A DNA stretch of 64,000 bases from assembly GCA_963665045.2 (NCBI GenBank), contig CAXXJQ010000003.1, positions 868,001 through 932,000 on the forward strand, given 5' to 3'. Both the position numbers and the translations under genes were made by a program. Positions 25,458-32,715 of this stretch are shown in pieces. This DNA comes from JAFGRU01 sp016934985. GTDB lineage: Bacteria > Desulfobacterota > Desulfuromonadia > Desulfuromonadales > JAAYDE01. How positions within the stretch are numbered: position 1 is the stretch's first letter; each line of letters opens with the position of its first letter. Below the pieces are notes generated by a model. That model was not told the DNA's origin. It worked only from the letters and a program-made list of their open reading frames with translations, and did not search any database.

Positions 25458-26669
25458 ATGCCTGCTGGTGACCTGTTCAACAGCACGATTCTCGCATCCT
25501 TTCAGGATGGCAAAAAAACCCGGCAGTTAAAGAGCTTGCTTAAAGGTCTTGGGGTTCGTATAAGTTTGCCGACCAATCTTCACGAAGCGTATAAAAACCT
25601 GAGGGATCAGAAGCCGGATGTGGTCATTGTTGAGCCCGTTCTAAGCAGCAAAGGGGCTGAAATACTTCTGACGGATTTTTTGAATCACTGCCGAACCGAT
25701 GGAATTGCCGTGATTCTTGTTGTTGATGACCCCCACCTTTCTCTGCCGTCCTGTTGCCAGGAGCTTCCCAGGGCCAACTTCCCGTTTATTGCCGAAGATG
25801 TGACTTTTAAAATTACTGCCGAGCATCAGATTGCCCAATTAAACAAAGAACTGGCCCAAGCTCGTGCGTTGTTGGAGAGGAGGGAGGAGGAACTTGCCGG
25901 CAGTTTGGAATCAGCTGCTTACATCCAAAGAAGTTTGATACCCCATGAAGCTCCTGAAATCCAGGAATTTTCCTTTGCTTGGGAGTTCCTTCCCAGTGAG
26001 CACGGGCTTGTCGGGGGAGATCTTTTCAATGTGGTGAGGCTGGATGAAAATTTTCTCGGAGTCTATATCCTGGATGTCAGTGGCCATGGTTTCCCAGCCG
26101 CCATGGTGACGGTTTCCCTTTCCCAGGCCCTTGATCAGCATTTGAGTCAGGTCGTCAAAAAAAGGGTCAGTTATCCGCCTTTTTATCAGATTGTTCCCCC
26201 TGCGGAAGTCCTCGCTTACCTCAATCAGGAATACCCGGTTGAAAGGTTTGAAAAGTTTTTTACCATTTGTTATGCCGTACTGGACATGCGTACGGGCAAG
26301 GTTCGGTTCAGCAACGCCGGGCACCCGCTTCCGGTGGTTATCAGGCGTGATGGTACGGTGATACCCTTGGAAGAGCGGGGAACGATTGTCGGACTCATTG
26401 ATGCCCCTTTTCCTGAAGAGGAAGTCGTCTTGGCAAAAGGGGATAGGCTTTATTTTTATACCGACGGGATTACCGAACACCAGAATGGGGAAGGTACCTT
26501 TTTTGGAGAGGCCCGCCTTTACGAAACCTTGAGCCGGTGTGTGGGAGAGTCCTTGGAAAATGCCTGTAAAAGCGTTATTTCCTCCCTCTCGAGTTTTTCC
26601 GGACAATCGAAAGTCCGAGACGACATTACCTTGTTGGGGGTTGAATACACAGGGTTTTCCGGCTCCTGA
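25458..26669 (+). CDS. PP2C-type (SpoIIE/RsbU) phosphatase with a degenerate receiver domain
   Basis: The 403-residue protein has three parts. Residues 8-125 resemble a response-regulator receiver, but the usual phospho-acceptor position reads VVIVEP with Glu59 in place of Asp, and the acidic pair is missing. A coiled-coil linker (about 125-155) leads to a SpoIIE phosphatase domain with GGDLF (186-190), DVSGHG (206-211), FYTDGITE and RDDITLL, the metal-binding residues of PP2C. Such phosphatases usually dephosphorylate anti-anti-sigma or similar partners. No STAS or anti-sigma gene is adjacent. ATG has the site GGAGATGACCGC. Confidence 0.87.
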   Translation: MPAGDLFNSTILASFQDGKKTRQLKSLLKGLGVRISLPTNLHEAYKNLRDQKPDVVIVEPVLSSKGAEILLTDFLNHCRTDGIAVILVVDDPHLSLPSCCQELPRANFPFIAEDVTFKITAEHQIAQLNKELAQARALLERREEELAGSLESAAYIQRSLIPHEAPEIQEFSFAWEFLPSEHGLVGGDLFNVVRLDENFLGVYILDVSGHGFPAAMVTVSLSQALDQHLSQVVKKRVSYPPFYQIVPPAEVLAYLNQEYPVERFEKFFTICYAVLDMRTGKVRFSNAGHPLPVVIRRDGTVIPLEERGTIVGLIDAPFPEEEVVLAKGDRLYFYTDGITEHQNGEGTFFGEARLYETLSRCVGESLENACKSVISSLSSFSGQSKVRDDITLLGVEYTGFSGS

Positions 26670-26754
26670 GCCCGGTTTAGTTTTCTTTCATCCAATGTAG
26701 GATCCCTTTTTCCCATTACAGTTTGTCCAATTACGTTCAATTTTAAGAAAACCT

Positions 26755-26907
26755 GTAATTATTCAGTTTATCAGCGCAATGCCTCGCATCGCCCATTCCA
26801 AGGGCCTCGTGAACCCATCCATGGAGCCTAGCTGCCGCCATCCGGGTGGCAGATGCCCTTTCCATGGGCGACACAAGTCCTTGTGCTGAATATTTACGAA
26901 AACCTTT
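26755..26907 (+). repeat. Structured intergenic repeat, copy 2
   Basis: The 125-bp core at 26768-26892 matches copy 1 at 116 of 125 positions. It adds a short terminal inverted repeat, TATTCAG (26760-26766) and CTGAATA (26886-26892). GAAAACCT occurs on both flanks (26747-26754 and 26898-26905), as a target duplication would. It lies between the PP2C phosphatase and the methyltransferase gene, in the same orientation relative to the downstream gene as copy 1. Of the four changes in the long arms, one keeps a pair as G-U, one turns a G-U into a Watson-Crick pair, one adds a pair and one loses a pair. Confidence 0.8.
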
Positions 26908-27025
26908 CCATTCATATTTTGGCCGGATGACTTTCTGTTCACAAATTGATAGGATGCCTGAAAAAGGTGTCTGTAACTGTAAATTATTATCAGTAATAGT
27001 TTTTGTTTTTAAATGGGGAGCTATT

Positions 27026-27652
27026 TTGACCAGCCGTTTTGATGAGATGGCGGCAAGCTGGGACGAGGACCCGCAGAAGGTGGAGCGTGCCTGTGCCGTT
27101 GCCCGGCAAATTCGCTGCCATGTGGCGCTGGACCCGGAGATGAAAGCTCTGGAATTTGGCTGTGGGACCGGGCTGCTGAGTTTTGCCCTTAAAGATGACC
27201 TGGGCCATATCACTCTTGTGGATAATTCCCCGGGTATGCTGGATGTTTTGGAAAGGAAAATAGCGGCCGGCGCAGTGAAGAATATGACGCCTCTGCTGCT
27301 CGACCTGACGTCGGGGGGAAAAGGGGTCAGAGAAAAATTCGACATTGTGTTTACGATGATGGCACTTCACCATATCCCTCAACCGGCAAGTGTTCTATCA
27401 GTACTCTTCAGTCTTCTCAATGATGGGGGTTATCTGGCCGTTGCCGAGCTTGAAAAAGGGGATACCATGTTTCATGGAGCCGGTTTCGGCGAGCATGACG
27501 GGTTTAGCAGAAAAGAACTTTCTATTATGGCTCAAAACGCAGGATTTGGTCTTGTTTGTTTTTGCGACTGTTTTACTATCCGGCGTAAAATCGAAGGGGT
27601 AGTTGAAAACTTCAATGTTTTTCTTATGCTGTGCCGAAAAAATGGCGGTTGA
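27026..27652 (+). CDS. Class I SAM-dependent methyltransferase
   Basis: A 208-residue Rossmann methyltransferase. Motif I is ALEFGCGTGLLSFAL, the acidic residue ending strand 2 is in LVDNSPGMLDV, and motif post-I and IV include DIVFTMMALHHI. The frame stays open upstream to 26846, into the repeat, but GGGGAG at 27015-27020 and the natural N-terminus TSRFDEMAASWDED indicate a TTG start at 27026. The substrate is unknown. It precedes the PLP-dependent lyase by 36 bp and could act in sulfur amino acid metabolism with it, which is only a contextual guess. Confidence 0.8.
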   Translation: MTSRFDEMAASWDEDPQKVERACAVARQIRCHVALDPEMKALEFGCGTGLLSFALKDDLGHITLVDNSPGMLDVLERKIAAGAVKNMTPLLLDLTSGGKGVREKFDIVFTMMALHHIPQPASVLSVLFSLLNDGGYLAVAELEKGDTMFHGAGFGEHDGFSRKELSIMAQNAGFGLVCFCDCFTIRRKIEGVVENFNVFLMLCRKNGG

Positions 27653-27688
27653 GGATAGGCTCCGAGACCAATAAAGGATATGTAAGTT

Positions 27689-28855
27689 GTGAAGGATACA
27701 ACCTCATTGATTTCTGTGGTCGACCCTTTCACGGAAGTGAATGGCAGACCGGTTAATACTATAAATCCGCCTGTTTTTAAAGGCTCAACCGTGCTTTTTG
27801 ATTGTTATGAGGATTTTGTCCGTGCCATGTCAGGGCAATATGAAGGGGTTTGTTACGGTACGGACCGCTTGCCGACTCAACGGGCTTTCGAGGATGCCAT
27901 CAGAAGCCTTGAAGGGGGACACCTGACTCGGGCATTCCCTTCGGGAATCAGTGCCATTATCAACACGCTTCTGGCATTCACAAAAAGTGGCGACCATATT
28001 TTGGTCTGCGATAACGTTTATGGTCCCACGGCCCGCTTCTGCCGTGAGGTATTGTCCCGCTACGGCGTAGAGTTTTGCTTTATTCCGCCTGAGGTGGGTG
28101 AAAATATCGAGGAATTTATCCTCCCTCAAACCCGCCTGATCTTTCTTGAATCCCCCGGTTCCAACACCTTTGAAATTCAGGATATTCGAGCGGTAACGAA
28201 GGTTGCCGCGGAAAGGGGGATCGTGACGGTTCTGGACAATACCTGGGCCACCCCCTTGTATCTCAAACCTTTTGAGTTGGGGGTGGATATCTCCATTCAA
28301 TCGGCGACCAAATACATTTCCGGTCACTCCGATCTGTTGCTGGGGACGGCGACGGTGAATAAACAATACGCGGAAACTTTTGAACGGTTTTATCGTGTCA
28401 TGGAGTTGTATGCCTCCCCGGACGATTGTTTTGCAGCTTTAAGAGGTCTGAAGACCCTGTCCGTTCGTCTGAAGCAGCATGAAAAATCCGCGTTGGAAAT
28501 TGCCCGCTGGTTGCAAAGTGTTGATCTGATTGATGAAGTCATTCATCCGGCCCTGCCCGGTCACCCTGAGCATCATCTCTGGCAGAGAGATTTCGCCGGT
28601 TCTTCGGGACTTTTTGCGTTTACCCTAAAAAGAGATTGCGCGGAAGAAAAACTGGCCAAGTTTATAAACACTTTGGAGCTTTTCGGCATCGGTTTCAGCT
28701 GGGGGGGATTTAAAAGCCTTGTTACGGCCGGCAAATGTCAACGTTCCAAGGCGTCCCGGTATACAGGGAAGACTCTTGTCCGGTTGAACATTGGCCTGGA
28801 AGATGCCGATGACCTGCGAGCTGACCTTGATAAAGCCCTGGGAATTTTGCGCTGA
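27689..28855 (+). CDS. metC: Cys/Met-metabolism PLP enzyme, probably cystathionine beta-lyase
   Basis: The 388-residue fold-type I PLP enzyme shows FPSGISAI near residue 88, the cofactor-stacking region DNVYGPT, the PLP-binding VLDNTWATPLY and the Schiff-base Lys in SIQSATKYISGHSD (about residue 207). The pattern fits cystathionine beta-lyase (MetC, proteobacterial type), which converts cystathionine to homocysteine, pyruvate and ammonia. Gamma-lyase or synthase activity cannot be ruled out by eye. The start is GTG 27689 with AAAGGA upstream. Confidence 0.82.
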   Translation: MKDTTSLISVVDPFTEVNGRPVNTINPPVFKGSTVLFDCYEDFVRAMSGQYEGVCYGTDRLPTQRAFEDAIRSLEGGHLTRAFPSGISAIINTLLAFTKSGDHILVCDNVYGPTARFCREVLSRYGVEFCFIPPEVGENIEEFILPQTRLIFLESPGSNTFEIQDIRAVTKVAAERGIVTVLDNTWATPLYLKPFELGVDISIQSATKYISGHSDLLLGTATVNKQYAETFERFYRVMELYASPDDCFAALRGLKTLSVRLKQHEKSALEIARWLQSVDLIDEVIHPALPGHPEHHLWQRDFAGSSGLFAFTLKRDCAEEKLAKFINTLELFGIGFSWGGFKSLVTAGKCQRSKASRYTGKTLVRLNIGLEDADDLRADLDKALGILR

Positions 28856-28938
28856 CTGCCTTAGCCGAAGTACGGTGGCCGATTCCATTAGCGGCGACTT
28901 GAAAGCCTTTTCCCCTCAATATTTCTCAGCAGGTTATT

Positions 28939-29919
28939 TTGAAGAAGAAAAAGTTAACCTTAGCTTTTCTGCTTTTCCTTATCTTTCCCTTCTTTTTCTT
29001 TTTCGGACCGGGATACGGTTCAAGCCGATCCTTCCAATGTTTCTGGGATCTTGGCCACATACTCTTTTTTGCCCTGGCCAGTTATTTCCTCGTGACGTTT
29101 GTTCCAGTTCTGGGTAAAAAACCATATAAAATTCAAATATTTTGGATTGTGGCAATAACTCTTCTCGGTGGCCTTTTGATCGAGTTGACGCAAGTCGGTT
29201 TTTCGAGAACGCCGGGCTTTTGGGATATGTTGCGAAACCTTATCGGGTCTTTTATCAGCCTCTTCTTTTTCAATCCCGGCAGGAAAGAGTGGTCTGCAAA
29301 AAGGCTCCATGTTATGCAATTTTTTACTGTTCTGGTTGTTTTGGCCGCCACTATTCCTTTCGGTGTGGCAATCACTGATGAAATGGTTGCCGATGCTGAA
29401 TTCCCCCTGCTTGCTGATTTTGAAACGCCTTTGGAAAAGGACCGCTGGGAGGGTGGTGCCGGTAGGGATATTGTAAGCGACATAGCTTCGAGCGGTCGTT
29501 GTTCCTTGGAAGTGTCTTTGGGGACCTCCACTTATTCGGGTATTTCCCTTGTCTATTTTCCCGCTGACTGGCAAACCTATGAAGTGCTGTCCTTTGATGT
29601 GTACAACCCTCTAGCCGAACCTCTCCGACTTACCTGCAGAATACACGATCAGCAACATAGCGAGGGTGTCCAGTCCTACGATGATCGGTTCAACCAAAGC
29701 TTTACGATTCAAAAAGGCTGGAACTGGATTCAGGTTGCCCTTGAAAAAGTCAAAAATGCACCAAAAACCAGAAAAATGGATATGGGGGATATCCGCGGGC
29801 TCGGAATATTTGCCACTCGTCTCCCCAGGCCCAGGACAATTTTTCTCGATAACGTCAGGTTGCGCCCCACATCCTGGGATCGTTTGAGGAAAAACGAAAG
29901 CAACACAGCGCGTCATTAA
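28939..29919 (+). CDS. VanZ-like membrane protein with C-terminal beta-sandwich-like domain
   Basis: The 326-residue protein has four predicted membrane segments in its first 150 residues (about 7-27, 34-57, 65-83, 120-145). The stretch LGHILFFALASYFL followed by LLIELTQVGFSRTPGFWDMLRNLIGS is the VanZ-like family signature. From about residue 155 a soluble region (FETPLEKDRWEGG ... FDVYNPL ... FLDNVRL) resembles the jelly-roll carbohydrate-binding or CIA30-type fold. It is probably exposed to the periplasm, an unusual add-on for VanZ. Function is unknown. TTG 28939 has only a weak AGG site. No obvious operon partner. Confidence 0.7.
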   Translation: MKKKKLTLAFLLFLIFPFFFFFGPGYGSSRSFQCFWDLGHILFFALASYFLVTFVPVLGKKPYKIQIFWIVAITLLGGLLIELTQVGFSRTPGFWDMLRNLIGSFISLFFFNPGRKEWSAKRLHVMQFFTVLVVLAATIPFGVAITDEMVADAEFPLLADFETPLEKDRWEGGAGRDIVSDIASSGRCSLEVSLGTSTYSGISLVYFPADWQTYEVLSFDVYNPLAEPLRLTCRIHDQQHSEGVQSYDDRFNQSFTIQKGWNWIQVALEKVKNAPKTRKMDMGDIRGLGIFATRLPRPRTIFLDNVRLRPTSWDRLRKNESNTARH

Positions 29920-29978
29920 TTTTTTCCTGCAAACGATATTCTGTAGCACTTCCCATATTTATTCAGGAGATAATAAAG

Positions 29979-30197
29979 TTGGAATCGAGAACTGTCACAA
30001 TCCGTGAAGAACCTGTCGAGCTATTTAAATTATTGAAAATGGAAAACCTGGTTTGCAGCGGGGGAGAGGCCAAGTTTGTCATTGCCGAAGGCATGGTCCG
30101 GGTAAACGAGGAGGTTGAAGTCAGGAAAAGGAGAAAAATTTACGGAGGCGACAAGGTTTTGTTTCAGGATTATTGTTTGAAAGTAGTGCTTGAGTGA
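29979..30197 (+). CDS. S4-domain RNA-binding protein (YbcJ/RlbA-like)
   Basis: This 72-residue protein is one S4 domain: LFKLLKMENLVCSGGEAKFVIAEG then VRVNEEVEVRKRRKIYGGDKV. It matches the small stand-alone YbcJ-like class, whose members bind RNA through an S4 fold but have no settled function. The start is TTG 29979, nine bases after AGGAGA at 29965-29970. It stands alone between the VanZ-like gene and a hairpin upstream of tlpA. Confidence 0.85.
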   Translation: MESRTVTIREEPVELFKLLKMENLVCSGGEAKFVIAEGMVRVNEEVEVRKRRKIYGGDKVLFQDYCLKVVLE

Positions 30198-30228
30198 GAT
30201 TGTCGGATCGAGGGAAAGTTTTCAAGGG

Positions 30229-30257
30229 CCCCATCGCCTTGACTTTTCAAGGTGGGG
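30229..30257 (+). other. Stable hairpin between the S4 gene and tlpA
   Basis: CCTTGA/TCAAGG with a CTTT loop is extended by CCCCA/TGGGG with a 3-base bulge. An alternative, longer-range pairing CATCGCC/GGCGATG uses overlapping bases. There is no T tail, so a classic terminator is not indicated; a switch or RNA-stability role is possible. Confidence 0.35.
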
Positions 30258-30339
30258 CGATGATACTGGTTAAAGTGTTTTTCAGAAAGAAAACAGCTTG
30301 TTGCCGATAGCTGGAATTTATGGTCCGTTTCCCTGGAAT

Positions 30340-30885
30340 ATGAATAGAGTGTTTGCTAATAAACGGTTTTTATTAGGGGTTTTTGTTGTTCTGGCTGCGT
30401 TCCTGTACGCTTACGGCGGCAAATTTTTCCCTTCGAAACCAGTTGTTCAGACAGGATTTTCAGGTGAACCGGCCCCTGCTTTTGAATTGCCCGATCTGAA
30501 AGGAAATGTTGTAACCTTATCCGAACAGCGTGGGAAGGTGGTTCTGTTGACCTTTTGGGCTTCCTGGTGCGGCCCCTGCCGGGAGGAGATGCCTTCCCTT
30601 AACCGGCTTTTCCAGACCATTGGGGGCGCTGATTTCACCGTACTTGGGGTTAATATTGAGACGCGCATCGCCCCCGCCAAAAGATTTGCCGCCGATTTTG
30701 AGTTAACCTTCCCTGTTCTCCTTGATACGACGAACAAAGTAGCAGAGCAATACGGTGTTTTCAATATTCCCCAGTCTTTTCTGATAGATAGAAACGGTCG
30801 TCTCCTGCACAGATATCTGGGGTATATCGACTGGATGACGGCCGAGAACCTTGAAAAACTTCGCTCTCTGATTGGGAAACCCTGA
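30340..30885 (+). CDS. TlpA/ResA-like thiol-disulfide oxidoreductase
   Basis: About 181 residues. An N-terminal membrane anchor (about 9-26) places the thioredoxin fold in the periplasm. The active site is WCGPC with Cys77 and Cys80, and the cis-Pro loop is NIPQSFLID. TlpA-family proteins reduce apocytochrome c heme-binding cysteines or similar substrates, and the next gene encodes CcdA, which supplies electrons, so the pair forms a cytochrome c maturation or thiol-reduction module. The frame opens at TTG 30298; ATG 30340 gives the more normal N-terminus though its ribosome site is weak. Confidence 0.88.
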   Translation: MNRVFANKRFLLGVFVVLAAFLYAYGGKFFPSKPVVQTGFSGEPAPAFELPDLKGNVVTLSEQRGKVVLLTFWASWCGPCREEMPSLNRLFQTIGGADFTVLGVNIETRIAPAKRFAADFELTFPVLLDTTNKVAEQYGVFNIPQSFLIDRNGRLLHRYLGYIDWMTAENLEKLRSLIGKP

Positions 30886-30886
30886 C

Positions 30887-31633
30887 GTGCCTCAAGGTGC
30901 CGAGCATATTTCTCTTTGGATTGCTTTTTCTGCGGGTGTTCTTTCTTTTGCGTCGCCTTGCGTACTGCCTCTGATACCCTCCTATTTGACCTATATCACA
31001 GGATTGACCTTCGGGCAGCTTCAAGAGCCCCATAGTGACAGGCGTGTGCGCCGGTTGGTTTTTTTTCACACGCTGATGTTTATCTTTGGGTTTTCAGCAA
31101 TCTTTATTTTTTTTGGTGCTCTGGCCGGTTTTCTTTCCTCTTCTTTGCAGTCATTCATGCGGGAAGGAATCTATTGGATACAAAAAATCGGTGGAATATT
31201 GATTTTCCTTTTTGGTGTTCACGTCAGCGGCCTCTTCCACTTTGGCCTGTTGCTGGGGGAGAAAAGAGTACAGCTCCAACACAAGCCGACCGGCTTTTTT
31301 GGAACTTTCCTGGTCGGGGTGGCATTCGCGGCGGGCTGGACTCCTTGCATCGGGCCGATCCTGGGTTCTATTCTTGCTCTCGTCGCCGGTTCTTCGGCCA
31401 ATGTCGGTGAGGGGATGGTGTTTTTGACAGCTTACTCGGCTGGCCTGGGCATCCCTTTTTTAGTGGCAGCTATTCTTTTCCATGGTTTTCTTTCCTTTTT
31501 CCAGCGGTTTCGTAATTATATACGGGCTATTGAAGTGGCTACCGGGGTGTTGCTGATGGTGGTGGGCAGCATGTTGTTTTTTGACCTGTTTAATTTGCTC
31601 AGCGGATTTTTGTACAGATACCTTCCTGCCTGA
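30887..31633 (+). CDS. ccdA: Cytochrome c biogenesis protein CcdA (DsbD-type thiol transporter)
   Basis: A 248-residue protein with six predicted membrane segments. It carries the paired cysteines that shuttle electrons from cytosolic thioredoxin across the membrane: FASPCVLPLIPSY near the first segment and AGWTPCIGPILG near the fourth. It delivers reductant to the TlpA-like protein encoded directly upstream. The start is unclear: GTG 30887, one base after the tlpA stop, or TTG 30872 overlapping tlpA; neither has a strong ribosome site. I use the GTG. It is the last gene before a 255-bp gap. Confidence 0.88.
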   Translation: MPQGAEHISLWIAFSAGVLSFASPCVLPLIPSYLTYITGLTFGQLQEPHSDRRVRRLVFFHTLMFIFGFSAIFIFFGALAGFLSSSLQSFMREGIYWIQKIGGILIFLFGVHVSGLFHFGLLLGEKRVQLQHKPTGFFGTFLVGVAFAAGWTPCIGPILGSILALVAGSSANVGEGMVFLTAYSAGLGIPFLVAAILFHGFLSFFQRFRNYIRAIEVATGVLLMVVGSMLFFDLFNLLSGFLYRYLPA

Positions 31634-31827
31634 GCTTTTCTTGTTTTTGTGGAAGCAAAGCTGTTGGCTGTTGCGCGGGTTCGGCTGGTGCTTTTCAAGT
31701 TTTTTTGGCATAATCAGTGTCGTTTTTTGAGTGAGCGGTGCCAACGACATGAATAGTTGTTTATGGCCAGTTTTTCAATTCGGCCAAAGAAGCCGTGAGC
31801 ACACTTCGGCTCTATCAGTCGATTATC

Positions 31828-31856
31828 TTGACATCGTATTTTGATTTTTTTACTCT
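31828..31856 (+). promoter_or_regulatory. Putative sigma-70 promoter for the kdsB-to-rpoN operon
   Basis: A perfect TTGACA (31828-31833), a 17-bp T-rich spacer and TACTCT (31851-31856, 4 of 6) lie 32 bp before the kdsB ATG. Confidence 0.55.
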
Positions 31857-31888
31857 ACGATAGATTTTCATCAGCCTGAAGGATCCTC

Positions 31889-32638
31889 ATGCAGGTAACG
31901 GCAGTCATTCCAGCTCGTTTCGCGTCAAGCCGTCTGCCGGGAAAGCCCCTCGCCGACATAAACGGAAAACCCATGATTCAGTGGGTTTATGAGCGGACCG
32001 TCAGCGCTCGTCATGTTGGCGAAGTGATTGTCGCAACGGATGACCGGCGTATTTTTGAAAGCGTGGAAAGTTTCGGCGGCAAGGTCCTGATGACCCGTGC
32101 CGATCACTCTTCCGGAACAGATCGCCTGGCGGAGGTGGCAGAGAGGATCAATGCGGACATAGTCGTTAATGTTCAGGGTGATGAGCCGCTTATTGATGCG
32201 CGCATGATTGATCAGGCCATAGAACCCTTTCTCGCTGCCGGGTCACTGCAGATGGGAACGCTCAAATCGCCACTGGAAAGGATCGAGGATTTTTCCAACC
32301 CGAATGTCGTTAAGGTTGTTACCGACCGGGATGGCTTTGCCCTTTATTTTTCCCGTTCTCCTTTGCCCTGGCCACGGGATTTTTCATTGCAGGACGAGAC
32401 CCTTCTGGAGCGGATCCCGGTTTTCAAACATGTCGGACTGTATGTTTATCGGCGGGATTTTCTCCTCACCTTCGCTCGCATGGCACGAAGCCCCCTGGAA
32501 ATTGCCGAAAGCCTTGAGCAGTTGCGAGCCCTTGAAAACGGCATCCGGATCAAGGTTGTCGAGACTCCTTTCAATTCTCATGGCGTGGATACCGTCGAGG
32601 ATCTCGAAAGGGTCCGGAAAATTCTGGCACGAACCTAG
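31889..32638 (+). CDS. kdsB: 3-deoxy-manno-octulosonate cytidylyltransferase
   Basis: The 249-residue enzyme activates Kdo with CTP to CMP-Kdo for lipopolysaccharide inner-core synthesis. The nucleotide-binding motif VIPARFASSRLPGKPLADI at the N-terminus, VATDD near residue 50, VNVQGDEPLI near 95 and YFSRSPLPWPRD near 155 are all typical. It opens a co-oriented cluster kdsB-pyrG-kdsA-kdsD-kdsC that makes CTP and Kdo and consumes both. Placing CTP synthase in the operon fits the CTP demand of KdsB. The ATG has an AAGGATCCTC site. Confidence 0.95.
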   Translation: MQVTAVIPARFASSRLPGKPLADINGKPMIQWVYERTVSARHVGEVIVATDDRRIFESVESFGGKVLMTRADHSSGTDRLAEVAERINADIVVNVQGDEPLIDARMIDQAIEPFLAAGSLQMGTLKSPLERIEDFSNPNVVKVVTDRDGFALYFSRSPLPWPRDFSLQDETLLERIPVFKHVGLYVYRRDFLLTFARMARSPLEIAESLEQLRALENGIRIKVVETPFNSHGVDTVEDLERVRKILART

Positions 32639-32715
32639 ATGCCATGCAGGAGCTTTTGCCGCTCTGAAATGATTTGCCCTTATTCATATGTCAGCGTTTC
32701 CGGAAAGGCGGTACA

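Noticed and set aside
26846..27025. A 60-codon N-terminal extension of the methyltransferase frame running into repeat copy 2
   Set aside because: The extension has no ribosome site or family similarity and is mostly repeat sequence; GGGGAG before TTG 27026 and the methyltransferase N-terminus fit the shorter start.
26743..27345. A 200-codon minus-strand frame across repeat copy 2 and the methyltransferase
   Set aside because: It lies antisense to a clear methyltransferase core, and its C-terminal part is simply the translated repeat, with no domain or ribosome site.
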